NCBI RefSeq assembly: GCF_003863335.1
Contig: NZ_RRAZ01000006.1
Coordinates: 62,001-126,000, forward strand
Direction of reading: 5' to 3'
From: Falsigemmobacter faecalis
GTDB taxonomy: Bacteria; Pseudomonadota; Alphaproteobacteria; Rhodobacterales; Rhodobacteraceae
DNA: 64,000 bases
Shown: positions 7,895-15,034 of the stretch, one piece after another
Position numbering within the stretch: the stretch's first letter is position 1
How the letters are laid out: every line of letters starts with the position of its first letter
The notes under the pieces: model-generated
Database searches by the model: none
What the model was told of the DNA's origin: nothing
The model's input: only the letters and a program-made list of their open reading frames with translations
Program-made: the position numbers and the translations under genes

Positions 7895-9075
7895 TGGCCA
7901 AGGCTCCCGAGATCAAGCACCTGGCCGGTGAGGAACTGCGCCTCAACCCCGGCCATCCAATGCAGCACGCCCGCCACTTCCTGGGCGGAGATATGGGGTG
8001 CCACCTGCAGCGCATTGATGCGCAGCCCGGTCGCGCCAAATTCGCAGGCAAGCGTCGCCACCGCCATCTTTGCCGCCGCATGATCGCCCGCCCCGCGCAG
8101 ATCGCCGGGAGCGGGCGGCAGCACCAGCGTCAGGCTGGCCGGACGCGAGCCGGCTTTGACAAAGTCCGCCGCCGCCGCATGCAGCCCGGCATAGCAGGCC
8201 CCGGCATCCAGACAGCGGATCTGCGCCTCATAGGCGCCGTCTTCGGGCAGATAGGCCGCAAGCTCCGGCTCATTTTGCACAAGATATGTCGTGCCTTCGG
8301 CCCAGACCGCCAGTTCCGGCGCGCCCTGACTGTCAAAGCGGATCGAGCCGCCAAAGACCCAGGAGGCCCCGTCAAGCGCCACAAAGCTGCCCGAAAGCGG
8401 TGCCGCCTCCGGCGAGGCCAGGAAGGTCAGCCCCCGCGCCATCTCCGTCGGAGAGGCCATACGGGCCATGGGGATCTTTGCCGTGGCGCTGGTGGGATCA
8501 ATCCGGCCCTCAGCGATCAGCGCCTCAACCAGTTCGGTGCGCACAAAGCCGGGGCACAGAACGGTCACGCAAAGATCGGGGCGGGCTTTGGCCAGTGCGC
8601 GCGACTGCGCGATCAGCGCGGCTTTGGTGGGGCTGTAAGCGCCGCGAAAGGGAATGGCGCGAAGCCCCGCACCCGAGGCCACATTGACGATCCGCGCCCC
8701 CGGCTCCAGCCGCTCAGAGAGTGCTTCAACGAGGCGCAGCGGTGCCTCAAGGTTCAGCGCGAAAAGCCGTGCGCCCTGGTCGGGGCTTTGCTCGGCCAAA
8801 GGCACGCCCGAGGGATCGGACATGCCGGCATTATTGATGATGGCCGAGACCGGACCCGCAACCTGCGCCACTTCCGCGAAAGAGGCCGGATCCGTCAGAT
8901 CAAGCGCCAGACCGAGATGACGCTCCGCGCCCCCCGGCAGGCTTTTGATCACCTCAGAGAGGCGCGCGCCATCGCGGTCGAGCAGCAGACAGGCGTGGCC
9001 TGCGGCTGCAAACAGCTCTGCGGCAGCCCGGCCAATGCCGGATGCGGCTCCCGTCAGAACAATACGTCCGGTCAT
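7891..9075 (-). CDS. SDR oxidoreductase fused to a degenerate second SDR segment
   Basis: Residues 1-240 form a complete classical short-chain dehydrogenase: TGAASGIG (from residue 8), NNAG (81-84), Ser134, and Tyr147/Lys151 in AYSPTK. The protein is 394 aa, about 140 residues too long. The tail (about 260-394) looks like the second half of another SDR: HAAAK at 332-336 sits where YxxxK would be, followed by GLRINALQVAP and a closing TGQVLDLG. In that copy the catalytic Tyr is His and no nucleotide-binding start is left, so it is probably structural. The gene overlaps its downstream neighbour by 4 bp. The first domain likely oxidises a hydroxy intermediate with NAD(P). Confidence 0.82.
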   Translation of the reverse strand: MTGRIVLTGAASGIGRAAAELFAAAGHACLLLDRDGARLSEVIKSLPGGAERHLGLALDLTDPASFAEVAQVAGPVSAIINNAGMSDPSGVPLAEQSPDQGARLFALNLEAPLRLVEALSERLEPGARIVNVASGAGLRAIPFRGAYSPTKAALIAQSRALAKARPDLCVTVLCPGFVRTELVEALIAEGRIDPTSATAKIPMARMASPTEMARGLTFLASPEAAPLSGSFVALDGASWVFGGSIRFDSQGAPELAVWAEGTTYLVQNEPELAAYLPEDGAYEAQIRCLDAGACYAGLHAAAADFVKAGSRPASLTLVLPPAPGDLRGAGDHAAAKMAVATLACEFGATGLRINALQVAPHISAQEVAGVLHWMAGVEAQFLTGQVLDLGSLGQ

Positions 9076-9097
9076 GGCGCTCCCCCCTGCCCGTGCA

Positions 9098-9865
9098 TCA
9101 GATATTGGTGAAGGTCACACCGCCATCCACGACCAGCGCCTGGGCGGTGATAAACTCCGCCTGCGGGCTTGCGAGATAGCAGATCGCCTGGGCGATATCG
9201 GTGACGGTCCCCAGACGACCCATCGGGGTCGCGGCGATACGCTTGTTGTCGCGTTCTTCGTTGCGGTTGCGCTGCGTGCCTTCGGTCGGCACCGCCGAGG
9301 GGCAGACCGCGTTCACCCGGATTTTGCGCGCACCAAGCTCGGCACCCGCCGCGCGGGTGATCCCGAGGATCCCCGATTTGATGCCCGAATAGACCACCGA
9401 ATTCAGCGTCGAGCGCACCGCAGCCGTAGAAGCCACATTGACGATCGCGCCGCCGCGCTCCGCGTCCATCGCCTCGGTCGCCGCCTGGATCGCCCAGATC
9501 ACGCCCTTGAAGCCCACATCGAGCATCCGGTCGACGGTTTCCGGCATGATCTCCGGCACCGACTGATAGCGCACCCAGGCCGCGTTATTGACCAGGATGT
9601 CGAAACGGCCACCCTGCGCTTTGGCAGCAGCCACAGCGCCCTGAATGCCTTCACGGGTGCCGACATTGGCGGTGACGCCAAAGGCTTTGCCACCGGCAGC
9701 GGTGATCTCCTCAACGGTCGCGTCAACGAATTCCTGCTTCAGATCGTTGACGGCCACGGTGGCACCGCGGGCCGCCATCTGAAGGGCGGTCTCACGCCCG
9801 ATGCCATTGCCGGCACCGGTGATCAGCGCCACAAGGCCTTCCATATCGCGTGCGATTACGGTCAT
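9098..9865 (-). CDS. SDR-family NAD(P)-dependent oxidoreductase
   Basis: This is a 255-aa classical SDR of normal length. It shows GAGNGIG in the first beta-alpha-beta unit, NNAAW in place of NNAG, the catalytic Ser in VNVASTAA, and YSGIK supplying Tyr and Lys. It closes with AQALVVDGG as in FabG-like enzymes. It probably interconverts a hydroxyl and a ketone on a pathway intermediate. The gap to the upstream acyl-CoA dehydrogenase gene is 12 bp. The neighbouring tandem SDR gives this operon two such activities, which suits a substrate with more than one oxygenated carbon. Confidence 0.87.
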   Translation of the reverse strand: MTVIARDMEGLVALITGAGNGIGRETALQMAARGATVAVNDLKQEFVDATVEEITAAGGKAFGVTANVGTREGIQGAVAAAKAQGGRFDILVNNAAWVRYQSVPEIMPETVDRMLDVGFKGVIWAIQAATEAMDAERGGAIVNVASTAAVRSTLNSVVYSGIKSGILGITRAAGAELGARKIRVNAVCPSAVPTEGTQRNRNEERDNKRIAATPMGRLGTVTDIAQAICYLASPQAEFITAQALVVDGGVTFTNI

Positions 9866-9877
9866 GCGAAATCCCCC

Positions 9878-10828
9878 TCAGGCAGCGTCGATGAAAGCGC
9901 GGCCGATGGCGCGGGTCTGAGCCCCGGCCTGCAGCGCGGTCTCAATTTTGCGCACATCGCGCAGCGAATAATGCAGCGGCAGCTCTTCGGTGAAGCCCAT
10001 GCCGCCGTGCAGATGCACCGCTTTTTCCACCACGAAAACCGCGTTCGACAGCGCACCGGTCAGCGCGGTTTCAATGGCGCGGCTTTCCGCGAATTCATTG
10101 TCGAGAAGCGCGCGGCGCAGACGGGCAATCGCCGCTTCCGTGCCCAGCTTCATGCGCGCAAGGTGGTGACGCACCGCCTGTTTCGCCGAAAGCGGGCGGC
10201 CAAACTGCACGCGCTGCGCCAGATACTCCGCCGAGCGGTTCAGCGCGCCTTCTGCCGCACCATTCACAAAGGCCGCAAAGAGGATCGTCACATCGCGCTT
10301 CAGCGCCGCATAACCGGCTGCATCGAGACGCGCGAGAACCGTAGCCCCTTCCAGACGCGCGAAGCCCGAGGGGGCCTCCGGGTCCAGCGTGGCATCGGCT
10401 TCCACGGTGACCGACGCGAGATCGATCAGCGCCGCACCCTCACCCTCGGCCACCAGCATCACATCTGCGGTGGTCGCAAAAGCGGCGCGGGCGGCAAAAC
10501 CTGCCTCCAGCGCGCCTGCAAAAGCGATGGTGCCGGTCAGCGCGCCACCCAGAAGGGCCTCACCCTGTTCCGTGCCGGCGAAAGCGCGGGCCAGCACAAT
10601 CTGCTCAACAATCGGGAAGCGCAGCTGCTTTTCACCGGCGGTCTGGGCGACCGGGACCGAGAATGCGATCCCCAGACCCATGCCACCGTGATCTTCATCC
10701 ACCGAGACCGAGAAGAGCCCGGCTTCGGCCAGAACATCCCGGGTCGCATCCGGGCGCGACTGGGCGTCGAGGATGGCAGCGCCTGCGGCTTCTGCGAATT
10801 CTTCGGGCGAGAGGCTGTCGTCGCTCAT
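9878..10828 (-). CDS. acyl-CoA dehydrogenase-like protein, short, lacking obvious catalytic Glu
   Basis: At 316 aa this is about 70 residues shorter than a standard acyl-CoA dehydrogenase. The C-terminal helical domain is recognisable (AEYLAQRVQFGRPLSAKQAV, then HLHGGMGFTEE). The EPxxGSD flavin/substrate motif is absent, as is the LxxER helix-G glutamate of isovaleryl-CoA dehydrogenase. The YEGT glutamate of the medium-chain type is also missing (the region reads RKIETALQAG). The gene overlaps the full-length dehydrogenase upstream by 4 bp. This is the pattern of heteromeric dehydrogenases such as mycobacterial ChsE4-ChsE5, where one subunit is non-catalytic. Forming a complex with its neighbour is an inference. 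Confidence 0.85.
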   Translation of the reverse strand: MSDDSLSPEEFAEAAGAAILDAQSRPDATRDVLAEAGLFSVSVDEDHGGMGLGIAFSVPVAQTAGEKQLRFPIVEQIVLARAFAGTEQGEALLGGALTGTIAFAGALEAGFAARAAFATTADVMLVAEGEGAALIDLASVTVEADATLDPEAPSGFARLEGATVLARLDAAGYAALKRDVTILFAAFVNGAAEGALNRSAEYLAQRVQFGRPLSAKQAVRHHLARMKLGTEAAIARLRRALLDNEFAESRAIETALTGALSNAVFVVEKAVHLHGGMGFTEELPLHYSLRDVRKIETALQAGAQTRAIGRAFIDAA

Positions 10829-12036
10829 GCTTTCAGCTCCGTCGGCAGGTTAAGGATACGCTGGGCAATGATGTCGCACTGCACCTCAGAGGTGCCGGCA
10901 TAAATCGTCTCAGCGCGGGCAAAGAGATATCCGGTGGTGAAATGCTTTTTCGCACGCTGCGCCAGCGCCGAATTCAGCGGCGTCACCCCCGAGATCAACT
11001 CATAGGCGAAGCCCATGAAGCTCTGGTGGGTTTCCGACCACGACAGCTTTGACAGCGAGCCGCGCGCACCGATCGGCGCACCGCCCATCATCTGATCCAC
11101 CGCCCGCTCGATCAGACCTTTCAGGCCGTCGATTTCCGTCACGATCTGACCGATGCGCTTTTGCACATCCGCCTCTTCCAGCTTTTGTGCGAGGTCCGGA
11201 TCGGACTTCAGCGCCTTCACCAGGAACTTCAGCTCCGCCTCAAAGCGCCAGGGGCGATACATGCGGTTGGTCGCACGCTCAATCGAGAGCACGCGGATCG
11301 CCGCCGACCAGCCCTCATCCGGGGCACCCAGACGGGCGTCATCGGCGATGACGACATCATCAAAGAAGACTTCCGCAAAGCTGTCTTTGCCGTCGATCGA
11401 TTTGATGTTCACCACGCGGATACCGGGCGTGTTCATCGGAACCGCAAACATCAGCATGCCGCGGTGCTTGTCCGCCACGGTGCCGGTGCGGGTCAGCAGC
11501 AGGCAGTAATCGGCCTTGGCCGCACCTGAGGTCCAGATCTTCTGGCCGTTGACGCGCCAGGAGCCGTCTTCCTGCTGCACCGCACGGGTGCGCAGACGGG
11601 CCAGATCCGAGCCCGCTTCGGGCTCTGAGAAGCCCTGGCACCACATATGCGACATGGTCAGGATATTGGGCAGGAAGTGGTTCTTCTGCGCCTCGGTGCC
11701 CACGGCCATGATGACCGGACCCGCAAGCTCTTTGCCGATCGAGCCCACCGATTCCGGCATCAACAGGGCGCCAACCTCTTTGTTGACCGCCAGATGCTCG
11801 CGCAGCGACAATCCGTGGCCACCGTATTCTTTCGGCCAGGTCATGCCCCAGAGGCCCGCCTTATGCATCGCGGCTTCCCAGACGCGGGCTTCCTCCAGCG
11901 AGGGATATTTGAAATCCAGGCTGTCGGCCTGCAGGGTCGAAGGCAGGTTCTCTGCCAGCCACTTGCGGGCATGGGCGCGGAAAGCGCCGCGATCCGTGGC
12001 CGGATCAGGCAGGGTCACATTGGTGTCAAAACTCAT
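10825..12036 (-). CDS. acyl-CoA dehydrogenase, catalytic-type subunit
   Basis: The 403-aa protein is taken from the internal start MSFDTNVT, which has an AGGCC-like site upstream. It has the family layout: helical N-terminal domain, FSEPEAGSD (137-144), the beta-domain segment VNGQKIWTSGA, and a C-terminal helical domain. Glu253 in LSIER lies where isovaleryl-CoA and long-chain dehydrogenases keep their catalytic base, while the medium-chain position is Ala (IYAGT). It should use FAD to introduce a 2,3 double bond into an acyl-CoA. The downstream short dehydrogenase overlaps by 4 bp and is its likely partner. Confidence 0.9.
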   Translation of the reverse strand: MSFDTNVTLPDPATDRGAFRAHARKWLAENLPSTLQADSLDFKYPSLEEARVWEAAMHKAGLWGMTWPKEYGGHGLSLREHLAVNKEVGALLMPESVGSIGKELAGPVIMAVGTEAQKNHFLPNILTMSHMWCQGFSEPEAGSDLARLRTRAVQQEDGSWRVNGQKIWTSGAAKADYCLLLTRTGTVADKHRGMLMFAVPMNTPGIRVVNIKSIDGKDSFAEVFFDDVVIADDARLGAPDEGWSAAIRVLSIERATNRMYRPWRFEAELKFLVKALKSDPDLAQKLEEADVQKRIGQIVTEIDGLKGLIERAVDQMMGGAPIGARGSLSKLSWSETHQSFMGFAYELISGVTPLNSALAQRAKKHFTTGYLFARAETIYAGTSEVQCDIIAQRILNLPTELKA

Positions 12037-12101
12037 GGCAGGCCTCAGTGTTGCCGGGGGGTCCGGCCCCAAAGAGCCACACCCGCGCGTCTGTGCATCG
12101 G

Positions 12102-12132
12102 CGCGCCCTTCCATCTGTCCGGGAAGGGCGCG
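12102..12132. other. intercistronic hairpin between hydratase and dehydrogenase genes
   Basis: An 11-bp perfect stem (CGCGCCCTTCC / GGAAGGGCGCG) has a 9-nt loop. It lies in the 127-bp gap after the first gene of the minus-strand run. There is no T tract on either side, so mRNA processing or partial attenuation is more likely than full termination. Confidence 0.5.
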
Positions 12133-12163
12133 TGAGGGTCGCAGAAGCGACGTAAAGGCGGGC

Positions 12164-12934
12164 TCAGCGGCCCTTAAAAACGGGTTTGCGCTTTTCGAGG
12201 AAAGCCATACGCGCTTCGCGGGCATCCTCGGTTTTCGCCAGCGCCATGGTGAATTCCTGCTCAAAGCGGTAGGCATCGCGCTGCGGCATGACATCAACCA
12301 TATTGGCCGAACGCTTGGCATAGATGGTCGCAAGCGGCGCTTTCGAGGCGATCTCACGCGCCAGCTCCATGCAGACCGGCAGCAGCTCATCCGCGGGCAG
12401 CACGTCTTCAATCACATTGCGCTTCAGCAGATCATGGGCCGAGAGACGCTGACCGGTGAAGAACATCCGCCGCATGGTCGAGCGGCCAAAGAGCGTCTTC
12501 AGCATCGACGCACCACCGGCCAGACCGACGTTGATCTCCGGCATGCCCACGGAAGCCTCTTCCGAGGCGTAGATGATGTCACAGGCCGCCACCAGCGCGA
12601 AGCCCGCACCAAGCGCCGTGCCATTCAGCGCGGCAATCACCGGCTTGGCACATTCGCGGATGGCATTGGTGGTTTCGCGGGTGATGCGGTTGTGCTCAAG
12701 GAAGTCGCCCGCAATGTCAGCCGAGGGGCGGTCTTTCAGATCAGCGCCCGCGCAAAAGGCTTTGCCGGTGCTGGTCAGAACCGCACAGCGGATGTCCTCA
12801 CGCTCAGAGATGGCATCGAAGGTCGCGACGATCTGCCGCCGCATGTCCCGGCTCAGCGCATTCACCGGAGCCCGGTCCAGCGTGACCAGAGCCACGTAGT
12901 CCGACACTTCAAGACGAACGAATTGGTCTGCCAT
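12164..12934 (-). CDS. enoyl-CoA hydratase/isomerase family protein
   Basis: This 256-aa crotonase-fold protein starts at MADQFVRL, with GGGGAGGTT 5-6 nt upstream; a TTG 18 bp earlier is less likely. The oxyanion-hole segment AFCAGADLK is present. Of the two hydratase glutamates, the first position is Ala (GAGFALVAACD) and the second is kept (GMPEINVG), so it may be a hydratase with altered chemistry, an isomerase or a thioesterase-like member. It is the promoter-proximal gene of the nine-gene operon, with a palindromic operator 19 bp upstream of its start. Confidence 0.87.
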   Translation of the reverse strand: MADQFVRLEVSDYVALVTLDRAPVNALSRDMRRQIVATFDAISEREDIRCAVLTSTGKAFCAGADLKDRPSADIAGDFLEHNRITRETTNAIRECAKPVIAALNGTALGAGFALVAACDIIYASEEASVGMPEINVGLAGGASMLKTLFGRSTMRRMFFTGQRLSAHDLLKRNVIEDVLPADELLPVCMELAREIASKAPLATIYAKRSANMVDVMPQRDAYRFEQEFTMALAKTEDAREARMAFLEKRKPVFKGR

Positions 12935-12952
12935 TGATAACCTCCCCATCAA

Positions 12953-12968
12953 CTGACCGATCGGTCAG
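12953..12968. promoter_or_regulatory. palindromic operator (TetR-type) upstream of the catabolic operon
   Basis: CTGACCGATCGGTCAG is a perfect 16-bp palindrome located 19 bp before the hydratase start codon. A near copy with 13 of 16 identical bases lies 234 bp away, in front of tctC. Dyads of this length and type are typical TetR-family sites, and a TetR gene lies just beyond tctC. Binding at this position would block RNA polymerase or early elongation. Confidence 0.75.
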
Positions 12969-13201
12969 GGCTGGTTTTGGCTATAATTGCGGCACAGTGG
13001 GAACAAGCCTGCGCGGCCCGTTCAACCCGCAGAACAGATCTGCAGCAAATGCAGCACAGAGCACTGGCATCAATGATTGATCACCTTTCTCACCCCCAGG
13101 CTCAATGTGCCGTAACGTCACAGCCGACGCCGCAGTTGACCTTCCTCATCGCTTCACTTTACCGCAGGCCCCGCAAAGGCGACGTTCACGTCAACCGGAA
13201 A

Positions 13202-13217
13202 CCGACCACTCGGTCAG
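13202..13217. promoter_or_regulatory. second copy of the operator, upstream of tctC
   Basis: CCGACCACTCGGTCAG matches the other operator at 13 of 16 positions and keeps the CGACC...TCGGTC half-sites. It ends 33 bp before the tctC start codon, close to where the promoter or leader should be. The shared sequence on both sides of the divergent region is the main evidence for joint control of transport and catabolism. Confidence 0.68.
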
Positions 13218-13250
13218 CCCTGCCCTTGCACCCATGACGGAGGGGAAAAG

Positions 13251-14225
13251 ATGATCCTTACACTGACGCGCCGCACCTTCACTGCAGCCCTCACCGCCGC
13301 AGTTGCCCTTAGTGCCCCGCTCGCAGCCGCGGCCTCCGACAAGCCGCTGACCATTGTCGTGCCCTATGCCGCAGGCGGCACGAATGACGCTTTCGCCCGT
13401 ATGCTCGCGGACGGCATGGCCAAAGAACTTGGCCGCAACGTCTTTGTAGAGAACAAACCTGGCGCCAATGGCATCATCGGCGCCACCTTTGTCGCAAAAT
13501 CCAAAGCAGACGGCTCGACCCTGCTTCTGGGCGGCACCGGTCCGGTCTCGCTGAACACCATGCTGCGTGCGAAACTGCCCTATAAGCTGGAGGATTTCGC
13601 CTCTGTCGCCATGATGTTCGATGGCCCGCTGACCATCACCGTGCCGACAGAGCTGGGCGTCAATTCGGTCGAAGAACTGGCCGAATGGTCGAAAACCAAC
13701 GGAAAGCCGGTGCGTTACGGCACGCTCGGCCCCGGCTCCGTGACCGATCTCTACGGCGCGATCTTTGGCAAAACCTTCGGCCTTGATGTCCGCGCCGTCG
13801 CCTATAAAAACAACCCCTCCTCGCTGGTCGATCTGATCGGCGGTCAGGCGGAGATGTCGAACGCCACGCCCATTGCGCTCACTGAATATGTCAAAACCGG
13901 CGATCTCAGGATGCTCGCCCTGACCACCGCAGAACGCGATCCCGCCTTCCCGGAGGTGCCTTCCGTGGCCGAACTCGGCTATCCGCAACTTCAGGCGACC
14001 TATTGGACGGCGCTTCATGCCCCCGCAGGCACGCCGCAGGAGATCATCGACAGCCTCTCAGCCGCGGCCGTAAAAACCGTGCAATCTGAGGCCTACCGCG
14101 ACCTCCTGTCGAAAAACGGTCAATATGAAAAAGCCGGCGGCCCCGAGGCACTGGATGCACAGCTCGCCAAAGACAAAGAGGTCTGGGGCAAAGTGATCGA
14201 AGACCAGGGCCTCAAACTGAACTGA
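13251..14225 (+). CDS. tctC: TctC/Bug-family periplasmic carboxylate-binding protein
   Basis: This is a 324-aa secreted solute-binding protein. It has an N-terminal export signal with an RR pair (TRRTFTAALTAAVALSA), with cleavage expected near AAAASDKP. The mature part shows family hallmarks: ITIVVPYAAGGTNDAFAR, ENKPGANG, then VRYGTLGPGS and WTALHAPAGTP. Bug/TctC proteins bind carboxylates such as citrate or aromatic acids and deliver them to TctAB. It is divergent from the operon that encodes TctA and TctB and shares its operator. A GGAGGGGAAAAG ribosome site precedes the ATG. The ligand cannot be told from sequence. Confidence 0.92.
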   Translation: MILTLTRRTFTAALTAAVALSAPLAAAASDKPLTIVVPYAAGGTNDAFARMLADGMAKELGRNVFVENKPGANGIIGATFVAKSKADGSTLLLGGTGPVSLNTMLRAKLPYKLEDFASVAMMFDGPLTITVPTELGVNSVEELAEWSKTNGKPVRYGTLGPGSVTDLYGAIFGKTFGLDVRAVAYKNNPSSLVDLIGGQAEMSNATPIALTEYVKTGDLRMLALTTAERDPAFPEVPSVAELGYPQLQATYWTALHAPAGTPQEIIDSLSAAAVKTVQSEAYRDLLSKNGQYEKAGGPEALDAQLAKDKEVWGKVIEDQGLKLN

Positions 14226-14240
14226 GCGCCACCCCCGCCC

Positions 14241-14262
14241 GCTTTGGCTTTTTAAAATACTC
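14241..14262 (-). repeat. dispersed intergenic repeat, copy 1
   Basis: Read on the minus strand this is GAGTATTT, two bases, then AAAAAGCCAAAGC. A second copy in the opposite orientation relative to the window lies at 62473-62495. Both are in gaps beside strong hairpins at gene ends, so this may be a family of terminator-associated elements. Confidence 0.55.
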
Positions 14263-14320
14263 CCGGGCGGGGTCCGGGGAGGGCAGGCAGCCCTCCCCGG
14301 GGCTGCTTAAAAGGCCAAAG
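14242..14320. terminator. nested inverted repeat between convergent tctC and tetR genes
   Basis: Outer arms (14242-14255 and 14307-14320; 13 of 14 bp pair) enclose a second perfect 10-bp stem, CCGGGGAGGG / CCCTCCCCGG (14274-14300). The structure sits in the 132-bp gap between two converging genes. The outer arms supply T-rich stretches on both strands, which fits a bidirectional terminator. Confidence 0.6.
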
Positions 14321-14357
14321 CCCGGCCGGTAAAGACCCCCGAATCAGCCAGGCCGCC

Positions 14358-14954
14358 TCAGTCTGCCTCCCCCCGGGGCGTAATGCCAAAGGCGATCATG
14401 CGGTAATATTCCCCCGCGATCTCCGCCGCATCGCGGCTGCCTGCGGGGTTATACCAGCGATACATCCAGTTCAGCGACGACAGAATCATCCGCCCCGCAA
14501 GCCGGACATCGCTCACCTGAAACTCGCCGCGCTTCACACCGTCTTCCAGAATCCGCCGCAGCATATGCTCAAAGGAATCGCGCCGCAGTTTCATCTGCAG
14601 CGACATCTGCGCCTCATTTGAGGTCCAGAACTCCTGCGAGGCCGAAATCCAGGACAGCCGGTTTTCCTCAAAAAAGGTCGCCGTGGTCCGCATAAAGACC
14701 TCCAGCTGCTCCGAGGCCGTGGCGTCTTTCGGAAGCGCCCTGGCCACCGCCTCATTCAACCCCAGCCCGGACTGCGAGGTGATTCGGGTGAAAATCTGAT
14801 ATTTGTCGGTAAAATGGTGATATAATAAAGACTTAGAGACCCCGGCGCCTTGAGCAATGTCGCGCATCGAGGTGGCTTCATATCCCCTGGAGGCGAAAAG
14901 CTCTGCGGCGGTCTCTAAAATGGCTGTGACCTTGTCTGCGGATGGTTCCCGCAT
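14358..14954 (-). CDS. TetR-family transcriptional regulator
   Basis: The 198-aa protein has an N-terminal helix-turn-helix of the TetR type: ILETAAELFASRGYEATSMRDIAQ, then GVSKSLLYHHFTDKYQIF. The C-terminal half is a variable ligand domain. GAGGGGGAAA just before the second ATG favours that start over one 12 bp earlier. It lies beyond tctC, facing it, and is the only local regulator that fits the two palindromic operators in the tctC/catabolic divergent region. It probably represses both units until an acyl-CoA or the free acid is present. No copy of the operator is seen before its own gene. Confidence 0.9.
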   Translation of the reverse strand: MREPSADKVTAILETAAELFASRGYEATSMRDIAQGAGVSKSLLYHHFTDKYQIFTRITSQSGLGLNEAVARALPKDATASEQLEVFMRTTATFFEENRLSWISASQEFWTSNEAQMSLQMKLRRDSFEHMLRRILEDGVKRGEFQVSDVRLAGRMILSSLNWMYRWYNPAGSRDAAEIAGEYYRMIAFGITPRGEAD

Positions 14955-15034
14955 TTTCCCCCTCATGCTGGCGGCGCTCCTCCCGCTGCTTTAAGGGAGG
15001 CGCAGCCTGTGAACAACTGCCGGAGGGAGCCGTC

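Larger units (their letters stand above)
12935..13250. promoter_or_regulatory. divergent promoter region between catabolic operon and tctC
   Basis: This 316-bp gap separates the minus-strand catabolic operon from the plus-strand TctC-type gene. It is less GC-rich than the flanking genes and no coding frame in it is convincing. Each end carries one copy of the same 16-bp dyad operator, listed separately, each close to the gene it faces. The central part is presumably where the two promoters lie, but no clean -35/-10 pair could be assigned. Confidence 0.65.

Noticed and set aside
9878-10828. Short acyl-CoA dehydrogenase as a truncated pseudogene
   Set aside because: The frame is intact, has 4-bp and 12-bp junctions to its neighbours, and keeps the C-terminal fold. 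A specialised subunit explains the missing motifs better than decay.
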